Part shown: positions 7,619 to 14,075 of the stretch, piece by piece
Position numbering within the stretch: the stretch's first letter is position 1
Layout of the letters: every line of letters begins with the position of its first letter
Source of the DNA: Streptomyces sp. ADI95-17
Lineage (GTDB): Bacteria > Actinomycetota > Actinomycetes > Streptomycetales > Streptomycetaceae
Assembly: GCF_003846175.1 (NCBI RefSeq)
Contig: NZ_ML123049.1
Coordinates: 766,876 to 817,563, forward strand
Length of the DNA: 50,688 bases
Reading direction: 5' to 3'
Program-made: the position numbers and the translations under genes
Notes under the pieces: generated by a model
The model's input: the letters and a program-made list of their open reading frames with translations, nothing else
The model's database searches: none
What the model was told of the DNA's origin: nothing

Positions 7619-9535
7619 ACCCGGGCCGGGGCTCAGCCCGTCGCCCCGCGCGAGGTGCGCGGAAGCGGTACGGAGGGCTGCGCGGCCCGGACACCCGCCG
7701 GGCTCGAAGTTCCGGACGTTGTCGAGGATCGCGGGCACGAGCGTGGTGGGGCGCTCGCGCCAGCGAGGCCTCGTGATGTCGATCTCGCCGGCGCAGCGCA
7801 TGCCGTACCGGTCGAGGTAGGCCTCGATGGCGTCGCGCGCCTCGGTCCCGCCCGGGAGCCCCGCCAACTCGTCCAGGAAGCTGTCGTCCGGGGCATCCTG
7901 GAGGAACGCCACCACCTCCGGCCGCGGGCGGATCACGTCCGCGACGTCGAGCAGCGCCAGTCCCATCTCCGACGTCACGTTGCCGGGGGCGGACAGCGTC
8001 AGCGTGTCAGCCGCGTTCTTCTCGCCCAGCCACTCCCACAGCTTGTCGTTGAGCCACCACGTGGCCTCCATCCCCGCCATCACCGCCCGAAAGGTCAGCG
8101 GATCGACGAGGGCCCGCCTGTGTTCCTCGAAGGACTCCAGCAGGAAGTCGAACAGCTCCGGCCCGGTCTTCGTCCGGATGTCGCGCTCCAGCGCGGCGAC
8201 GGATGCCCGGCTGCGCTCGATCAGCTCGGTGACGACGGCCGGATCGGTCGCGATCGCGGCGGGCGCACCGTCGGCCGGCGGCCGGCCGGGGCCCGCGTCC
8301 GGCAGCGACGGGACGAAATCATCGCGGGCGAGGACGGTCTCCAGCGCGTCCCTGATCAGCGGATCGCCTCTCCCCACGACGTCCAGGAGGCCGGCGCGGC
8401 TCGCGGGCGAGGCCAGGCGCCGGGTGGCGTCGACGAACAGCCTCCCGCCGGCCTCGTGCATCGGCGCCATGGCCGTCAGCTGCCACACGGAGATCCCCAG
8501 GGGCTTCATGGGGTCGGTCATCATCTGCTGATGGCCCACGGAGAGGTAGACGTGATTCTCCCGGTCACCGCTCTCGGGGACGGGAAACAGCGTGGTGATC
8601 GGCCGGCTCTGCACGATCTGGAAACCATCGTCGGCCAGGCACCATTCGATGTCCTGCGGACAGCCGAAGTGCGCCTCGATCCGCCGTCCGAGCCGCACGA
8701 GCCGCACGGCCTGAGCATCCGTCAGCGCCGGCTGCTCCTGCCGCTGCGGGTCGATCGCCACTTCCCGCGTACCGCCGCCCGGCAGGGCGTGCACGGCACG
8801 CTGTTCGGCGGCGATCGCCCTGGCGACGACTTCGCCGTCCCGCACCGTGAAGACGTCCGGATTCGCCAGGCCGGAGACGAGGGCTTCGCCGAGGCCGAAG
8901 CCGGCGTCCACGGTGGCGACCTTCCGGTTGCCCGTGACGGGGTCGGCCGTGAACAGGACGCCGGACGCACGCGGGAGGACCATCCGCTGCACGACCACGG
9001 CCATCTGGACCGTACGGTGGTCGATGCCGTTGCGCCGCCGGTAGGTCACGGCCCGCTCGGTGAACAGCGAGGCCCAGCACCGGCTGACGTGCCGGAGGAC
9101 CGCCGCCGGTCCCACGACGTTCAGATACGTGTCCTGCTGGCCGGCGAAGGAGGCCGTCGGCAGGTCCTCCGCCGTCGCACTGGACCGGACGGCGTAGGCG
9201 GCCCGCTCGCCGAGCCCGGCGAGCGCGCGGGTGATCGCAGCCGAGAGATCACCCGGGACGACGATCCCTTCGATGAACCGGCGGATCTCCGCGCTGAGCG
9301 TGCGGACCGCCTCCCGGTCGTCCGGGTCCAGCCGCGCCAGCCGATCGAGCCGCTCGTCGATCGACGGCGCCTGCGCCATGATCCGCCGGAAGGCGTCCGT
9401 CGTCACGCAGAAGCCACCCGGCACACGGATGCCCTCGATCCGCGACAGCCCGCCCAGCTGCGCGCCCTTGCCGCCGACGACCGCGATCTGCGTCCCGTCG
9501 GCCTCCTGAAGATCCAACACGTACTGCTCGATCAT
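7382..9535 (-). pseudogene. Rifampin phosphotransferase/PEP synthase-like gene, truncated at the 3' end
   Basis: Starts at ATG 9535 with GGAGG eight bases upstream. The N-terminal PEP/pyruvate-binding ATP-grasp domain is complete (VVGGKGAQLGGLSRI, GGFCVTTDAF, YAVRSSATAEDLPTASFAGQQDT, DIEWCLADDGFQIVQSRPIT, to about residue 310). The rifampin-binding-like middle region follows (PMKPLGISVW, TWWLNDKLWEWLG, GMRCAGEIDITRPRW) up to DNVRNFEPG near residue 612. Homology then stops around base 7700; the frame runs on through low-complexity residues and antisense of murJ to 7382. The rest of the middle domain and the swivelling phosphohistidine domain of a full 860-870 aa Rph are gone. Since the phospho-His is required for phosphate transfer to rifampicin, the product is probably inactive; a retained partial function cannot be excluded. 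Confidence 0.82.
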
Positions 9536-9537
9536 CG

Positions 9538-9881
9538 TTCTGCCTCCGAGGCAGTCGTGTCCCATGGAGTTTCCGCAGGTTGCGGCACCGGCCGACGATT
9601 CTGCGCCCCGACCCGGGCCTTGCGGCAAGCCCCCCAGCGCGCTATACGTTGAAAGTGGCAGGGAGAGAGTTCTCCTTGCCCTTTGTCTTTGCCGTGGGGC
9701 CCCGAGGCTTCTCCTTGATCGCGCGCCGCCCGACAGCCGTCGTGGACACGTCTGCCGATGCCGCCCCGGGCAGGTCCCGGTCGCGGCCGGTCACATTACG
9801 TCGGGTCGACCGATGCCCACCGGACGCCGGCTGCCTAGTGTCGTGTTGTCCCTGGCAGCCACGGATCGAAAGCGGCCCCGC
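9538..9881. other. Intergenic region between the rph remnant and the resistance-type operon
   Basis: About 340 bases without a convincing gene. It should hold the divergent promoters for the rph remnant (minus) and the five-gene set (plus). A slightly AT-richer patch at 9640-9700 is the likeliest promoter area, but I see no clear -35/-10 pair, attenuator or leader peptide. A reading frame through this region into the next gene has no family features before the methionine at 9882. Confidence 0.4.
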
Positions 9882-10451
9882 ATGCGTCGGCTCACCTACT
9901 TCATCGGCTGCAGTGTCGACGGTTTCATCGCCGGTCCGGACGGACAGCACGACTCCACTGGATTCGACGGTGACCTGAAGGCCGCGATTCTTGCCGAGCA
10001 CCCCGAGACCGTCCCGGATCACGTCCGCAGATTCCTGGGTGTCGCCGGTACGCCCAACAAGAGGTTCGACACGGTTGTCATGGGGCGCGGTGCCTACGAG
10101 GCGGCACGAGCGAGCGGCACGACCAGCCCGTATCCCCACCTGCGGCAGTACGTGTTCTCCTCGGTCCTGTTGTGTCCCGACCCCGGGATCGCTGTCGTGG
10201 CCGGCGACCCGGTGGAGTTCGTCCGCGCGCTGAAGCGAGCACCGGGCATGGGCATCTGGCTCTGCGGCGGTGCCGTGCTGGCCGGTCAATTGCTGGGGGA
10301 GATCGACGAGCTGGTCGTGCACCGCCACCCAGTGGTGCTGGGCGACGGCATCCCCCTGTTCCACACCTCGTTCGCCCCTTCCCCCTTCACCCTGACCGGA
10401 TCCCGGGTCTTCACCACCGGGACGACGGTCACCACGTACGCCAAGCAGTAG
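9882..10451 (+). CDS. RibD C-terminal/dihydrofolate reductase-like protein
   Basis: 189 aa. The start MRRLTYFIGCSVDGFIAGPDG is the hallmark of the RibD_C (deaminase-reductase) family: first strand, then S-x-DGFIAGPDG. Also visible are VVMGRGAYEA, the RibD_C 'GR.TYE' site, and IWLCGGAVLAGQLLGEIDELVVHRHPVVLGDGIPLF, the nucleotide-binding C-terminal half. The family uses NAD(P)H, but most stand-alone members have no known substrate. Its stop codon overlaps the ribosome binding site of the next gene, so the two are coupled. First gene of a same-strand run that includes the two streptogramin resistance genes. Confidence 0.85.
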   Translation: MRRLTYFIGCSVDGFIAGPDGQHDSTGFDGDLKAAILAEHPETVPDHVRRFLGVAGTPNKRFDTVVMGRGAYEAARASGTTSPYPHLRQYVFSSVLLCPDPGIAVVAGDPVEFVRALKRAPGMGIWLCGGAVLAGQLLGEIDELVVHRHPVVLGDGIPLFHTSFAPSPFTLTGSRVFTTGTTVTTYAKQ

Positions 10452-10459
10452 GAGAAGAC

Positions 10460-11401
10460 GTGTTGTTCCGACCCACGACCGAGGCCGATCTGGCGCGCGT
10501 CGTAGCAGTGACCGTGGACGAGCCGGTGGGCTGGATAGAAGCCGACCGCTACCAGGACGAGTTGCGACAGGGGATGTACCGGCCCGAGTGGACCTGGATC
10601 GCCGAGGACGACGGGCGGGTGGTGGCGCGAGCCCTTTGGTGGGGGCAGGCGGACAGCGCTCACCCCGTCGCCCTGGACTGCCTGTACGTCGACCCGGCAC
10701 TCGACGGCCGGGCGGACATCGCGGCAGGGCTGCTGGCCGCCGGTCTGCGGGCGTTCGCCGCTCAGGGGGCGCCCAAGCCTCCGCTGTACAACCTGACGCT
10801 GCCCGTGGGCTGGCGTGACGACCCCGCTGCGGTCGCGGCCGTCGAATGGCGGGGCCGGGCCGCGGTGCGGGCCGGGCTCACGCGGGAAGTGGAGCGGCTG
10901 CGCCTGGAGTGGACACCGGATCGCGGTCTCCCTCGGGCCGGGGGAGAGCTGACCTTCGCTCCGGGGCCGGACGAGGAGTTCCTCCGGCTGTTCCGGCGGA
11001 CAGCAGTCGGCAGCCTGGACGACGAGACCCGCCGAAGCCTGGCGGCCAAGGGCGCCGAGGCCACCGCTCGGGCCGAGATGGACTTCTACCTCGGTTGTCC
11101 CGGCCGGCGTGACTGGTGGCGGCTGGCGTACGCCGCCGACGGGGAGGTCGTCGGGTTCGCTCTCCCGTCCGCGACACCGTACGCCCGTAACGTCGGCTAC
11201 CTGGGTGTCGTACCCGAATTCCGTGGTCGTGGGTACGTGGACGAACTGCTCGCCGAGATCACCCGCATCCACGCGGACGCGGGCACCGAGCTGATCACCG
11301 CCACCACGGACACCGGGAACGCGCCGATGGCCGCGGCCTTCGGCCGCGCCGGCTACCGGATCTCGCAGATCCGCATGATCTATTCAGCTCCGGCGGCATG
11401 A
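10460..11401 (+). CDS. GNAT-family N-acetyltransferase
   Basis: 313 aa cytoplasmic protein. The N-terminal half starts LFRPTTEADLARV, like the first strand and helix of a GNAT fold. The C-terminal half is a clear GNAT domain with the acetyl-CoA motif VGYLGVVPEFRGRGYVDELLAEI (R/Q-x-x-G-x-G/A form) and the final NAPMAAAFGRAGYR segment. It may be a two-domain GNAT. The start is GTG 10460 with GGAG five bases upstream; TTG 10463 is an alternative. It begins eight bases after the previous stop. The acceptor is unknown; the setting suggests, but does not show, a xenobiotic. Confidence 0.85.
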   Translation: MLFRPTTEADLARVVAVTVDEPVGWIEADRYQDELRQGMYRPEWTWIAEDDGRVVARALWWGQADSAHPVALDCLYVDPALDGRADIAAGLLAAGLRAFAAQGAPKPPLYNLTLPVGWRDDPAAVAAVEWRGRAAVRAGLTREVERLRLEWTPDRGLPRAGGELTFAPGPDEEFLRLFRRTAVGSLDDETRRSLAAKGAEATARAEMDFYLGCPGRRDWWRLAYAADGEVVGFALPSATPYARNVGYLGVVPEFRGRGYVDELLAEITRIHADAGTELITATTDTGNAPMAAAFGRAGYRISQIRMIYSAPAA

Positions 11402-11420
11402 GGACCACCCGCTCCGATCG

Positions 11421-12089
11421 ATGAAGGGCTCCGTGTTGTCACCCGATCCGAACACTGTGCACCCGCTGCCCGCGCATGACCGTGTGGCGTTCCTCAGACC
11501 GTTGATCACCTCGCCGAAGATCGTCGTGGGCGACTACACCTACTACGACGATCCCGACGGCCCCACCGGCTTCGAACAGCACAACGTGCTCTACGCCTAC
11601 GGGCCGGAGCGGTTGATCATCGGCAAGTACTGTGCCATCGCCGCGGGCACCAGGTTCCTGATGGCCGGCGCCGAGCATCCGACGATGGGGGTGTCCGCGT
11701 TCCCCTTTACCATGTTCGGCGGCCGGTGGACCGAGCAGACCCTGGACATCGTCAACGCGATGCCGAGCCGTGGTGACACGGTCGTCGGCAACGACGTCTG
11801 GTTCGGCCACCGGGTGACGGTGATGCCCGGCGTGCGGATCGGAGACGGTGCCATCATCGCGGCCGGTGCCGTGGTCACCGGCGACGTGGCGCCCTACACG
11901 ATCGTGGGCGGCAACCCGGCCCGGCTCATCCGTCAGCGCTTCGCCGACGACGACATCGGGCGTCTTCTGCGCGCCGCGTGGTGGGACTGGCCCGTCGAGC
12001 TGGTCACCGAACACACCCGCACCATCATGGCCGGTACCCCGGCGGAGATCGAGAGCATCGGCAACAGGCGTGACGGGAACGGAAGTTGA
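11421..12089 (+). CDS. vat: Vat-type streptogramin A O-acetyltransferase (xenobiotic acyltransferase)
   Basis: 222 aa left-handed beta-helix hexapeptide acyltransferase of the Vat/CatB (XAT) group. It has YTYYDD near residue 40, LIIGKYCAIAAGTRFLMAGAEHP with His86 at the place of the catalytic His82 of Vat(D), FPFTMFGG, then hexapeptide coils GNDVWFGHRVTVMPGVRIGDGAIIAAGAVVTGDVAPYTIVGGNPARLIR. Vat enzymes acetylate the hydroxyl of virginiamycin M/pristinamycin IIA-type streptogramins using acetyl-CoA, in the cytoplasm. Some family members act on chloramphenicol or unknown alcohols, so the substrate is an inference. The immediate neighbour is a Vgb lyase for the partner drug component, which strengthens the call. 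19 bases separate it from the GNAT gene. Confidence 0.85.
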   Translation: MKGSVLSPDPNTVHPLPAHDRVAFLRPLITSPKIVVGDYTYYDDPDGPTGFEQHNVLYAYGPERLIIGKYCAIAAGTRFLMAGAEHPTMGVSAFPFTMFGGRWTEQTLDIVNAMPSRGDTVVGNDVWFGHRVTVMPGVRIGDGAIIAAGAVVTGDVAPYTIVGGNPARLIRQRFADDDIGRLLRAAWWDWPVELVTEHTRTIMAGTPAEIESIGNRRDGNGS

Positions 12090-12184
12090 CCGACCGCCGT
12101 CCGGACGAGAAGCCTCCGGACGCGAGCCGCGCGTGCGGCGTCGGGCCGACCACCGTGCGCCACCGGAAGAGAGGGAGAGCCTGA

Positions 12185-13078
12185 ATGGCTGTGTTCATCG
12201 AGGAGTTCGCCGTGGCCGAGGCCGGCAGCGGACCGTACTCGCTCACCGGCGGCCCGGACGGGGCGCTGTGGTTCACCATGGTCCAGGGCGGAAGCATCGG
12301 GCGGCTGGTGCCCGGGGACGAGCTCTCGGCCCACCGGCTCGACCCGGAGTGCGGGCCGACGGTCATCGTCGCCGGGCCGGACGACGCCCTGTGGTTCACC
12401 GAGTACCGGGCGCACCGCATCGGCCGGATCGCTCTCGACGGCGCGGTAACGGAGTTCGCGCTGCCCACGCCGGAGTGCGGGCCGTTCGGGATCGCCGCCG
12501 GGCCGGACGGGGCGCTGTGGTTCACCGAGACCGCCGCCGGCCGGATCGGCCGGATCGCCACCGACGGCCGTGTCACCGAATTTCCGCTGCCGGTCACCGG
12601 GGCCTTCCCCTCCGCGATCACCGCGGGCCCGGACGGCGGGATGTGGTTCACCATGAACCAGGCCAACGGGATCGGGCGGATCGGCATGGACGGAGCCGTC
12701 ACCCTGCACACCCTGCCGACCGGCTCCGCCGCCCCGGTGGGCATCGCGGCCGGCCACGACGGGGCGCTCTGGTTCGTGGAGATCGGCGCCGGGCAGATCG
12801 GGCGCATCACCACCGACGGCCGGATCACCGAGTTCCCACTGCCCGACCGTACGTCCCGGCCGCATGCCATCACACCCGACAGCACCGGGACGCTGTGGTT
12901 CACCGAGTGGGCCGCCAACCGCGTCGGCTCCATCACCCCCGACGGGGCGATCACCGTGCACGACCTGCCGACCGCCGGCTCGGAACCTCACGGCATCTGC
13001 GCCGGCCCGGACGGCGCCGTATGGGCGGCACTGGAGATCGGCGCGCTCACCCGCATCACCCGAGGGCCGGGCGGCTGA
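12185..13078 (+). CDS. vgb: Virginiamycin B lyase (streptogramin B lyase)
   Basis: 297 aa seven-bladed beta-propeller built of repeats of about 42 residues with 'GPDGALWFTE...IGRI..DG.ITEF.LP'. Vgb linearises type B streptogramins by Mg-dependent elimination at the ester bond. Residues known to matter in the staphylococcal enzyme are present at almost the same numbers: Tyr18 (GPYSL), His227 (RPHAIT), Glu267 and His269 (SEPHGIC), and Glu284 (ALEIG). The length equals the family norm. The start is ATG 12185 with GAGAGGGAGAG upstream. It follows the vat-type gene by 95 bases on the same strand. Confidence 0.92.
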   Translation: MAVFIEEFAVAEAGSGPYSLTGGPDGALWFTMVQGGSIGRLVPGDELSAHRLDPECGPTVIVAGPDDALWFTEYRAHRIGRIALDGAVTEFALPTPECGPFGIAAGPDGALWFTETAAGRIGRIATDGRVTEFPLPVTGAFPSAITAGPDGGMWFTMNQANGIGRIGMDGAVTLHTLPTGSAAPVGIAAGHDGALWFVEIGAGQIGRITTDGRITEFPLPDRTSRPHAITPDSTGTLWFTEWAANRVGSITPDGAITVHDLPTAGSEPHGICAGPDGAVWAALEIGALTRITRGPGG

Positions 13079-13165
13079 CCCGGTCCGGGCGCCCGGGCGC
13101 ACCTCGCCGAGAAGGCCTGGGCGACAGCACTTCTGAACGACACACAGAACGAGGAGAGAACCCCC

Positions 13166-13513
13166 ATGAAGTACGCACTCGTGATCTTCGAGACGGACGA
13201 GTCGCGCAAGAGGATCCAGACCGACCGGGACACCCACCGAGCGGCATACGAAGAGTGGATCGGGCAGATCGCGGCGGCGGGGAAACTGGTCGGTGGCGAT
13301 GCCCTGGACACCGAGCAGGCGGCCGCGGTGACCGTGCGCAAGACCACCGACGGGGCGCCCACCGTGACCGGAGGGCCGGCGCACCCCGGCGAGGAGACCC
13401 TCGGCGGTTGGTTCGTGATCGACGTCGCCGATCGTGAGGAGGCCGTGGAACTGGCCAAGGCCCTCCGTACCTCCGAGACGGTCGAGGTCCGGCCGCTGCT
13501 CGAATCGGCCTGA
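13166..13513 (+). CDS. YciI family protein (DGPF-type)
   Basis: 115 aa with the ferredoxin-like YCII fold: MKYALVIFETDES, a central HRAAYEEWIGQIAAAGKLVGGDALD containing the family's conserved His, and GGWFVIDVADREEAVELAKALR at the end. Members are often encoded near ECF sigma factors or accessory metabolic genes and have no settled reaction. The ribosome binding site GAGGAGAG lies upstream of ATG 13166. Last gene of the plus-strand run that starts at 9882; the 87-base gap from vgb leaves room for its own promoter. Confidence 0.85.
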   Translation: MKYALVIFETDESRKRIQTDRDTHRAAYEEWIGQIAAAGKLVGGDALDTEQAAAVTVRKTTDGAPTVTGGPAHPGEETLGGWFVIDVADREEAVELAKALRTSETVEVRPLLESA

Positions 13514-13522
13514 GACGTCGTC

Positions 13523-13573
13523 CCGGCCGGCTCGACGGGCGGTCGGTCGTGGTGGGGATCGTCGAGCGGCCGG
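13523..13573. terminator. Possible hairpin between convergent YciI and Imm45-like genes
   Basis: The arm CCGGCCGGCTCGAC (13523-13536) pairs with GTCGAGCGGCCGG (13561-13573) with one bulged G and a 24-base loop. The position, 10 bases after the YciI stop, fits a terminator, but the long loop makes this uncertain. Confidence 0.4.
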
Positions 13574-13668
13574 CGCCGGACGAGCCGTGGGACCTGTTCC
13601 GGCTCACCACCGGTCCACCGAGCGGAGGGGGCCGGGTCCTGCCGACCGGGGCTGCCGGCCGTCCGCGA

Positions 13669-14004
13669 TCAGCCGTGCTGTTGTGACGGGGAGCAGCCGG
13701 TGCGGACCAGGATCTTCTCGGGGTCCGTCTCCGAGTAGATCCTGGCCGTCCAGTTGTCGCGCAGCCATGCTGCCGACAGTGCCCATGGCCGCTCCGCCAC
13801 GAACGCCTCGTCCGGCAGGGACACCACCCACAGCCCGGCCTTGTAGCCGGTGGTCACGATGAGACCCATCCGGCCGTCCGAACCCGGTGACAGCTCCGCG
13901 AGCATGAACTCGACGGTCTCCTCGTACGGCCACCGGACCGGGAGCTGGAGGACAGCCCCGCGGGATATCTCCTCCGGGTGTTCACTCAGTAGGATCCACG
14001 TCAT
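13669..14004 (-). CDS. Imm45-like immunity-type protein, orphan
   Basis: 111 aa from ATG 14004. The core WPYEETVEFMLAE followed by GLIVTTGYKAG and then SAAWLRDNWTARIY resembles the Imm45 family of polymorphic-toxin immunity proteins, which keep 'EETVEFML', 'GLIVTTGYKAG' and a 'W...NW' pair. Immunity proteins normally sit directly after a toxin gene, but no toxin-like reading frame is next to it: the neighbours are a YciI protein (convergent) and a LuxR regulator (divergent). It could be a stray immunity gene or a house-keeping member of the family. The family assignment is from memory of the motif. Confidence 0.65.
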   Translation of the reverse strand: MTWILLSEHPEEISRGAVLQLPVRWPYEETVEFMLAELSPGSDGRMGLIVTTGYKAGLWVVSLPDEAFVAERPWALSAAWLRDNWTARIYSETDPEKILVRTGCSPSQQHG

Positions 14005-14059
14005 GACCGGGACGCTATCGGGCCTGTCCTGACCAGGCCTTTTCAGTACCTTGTCCACG

Positions 14060-14075
14060 TATAGTGACGATCATG
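14060..14075 (+). promoter_or_regulatory. -10 element TATAGT placing the regulator start at a leaderless ATG
   Basis: TATAGT lies at 14060-14065, seven bases before the ATG at 14073, the spacing of a leaderless Streptomyces transcript. It overlaps the upstream in-frame GTG at 14064, which would then lie outside the mRNA. No clear -35 is visible. Confidence 0.5.

Noticed and set aside
7655..9652. Long open frame on the plus strand opposite the rph-like gene
   Set aside because: It is a GC-bias shadow: the translation is Arg/Gly/His/Asp-rich without domains, while the minus strand encodes a clear ATP-grasp protein.
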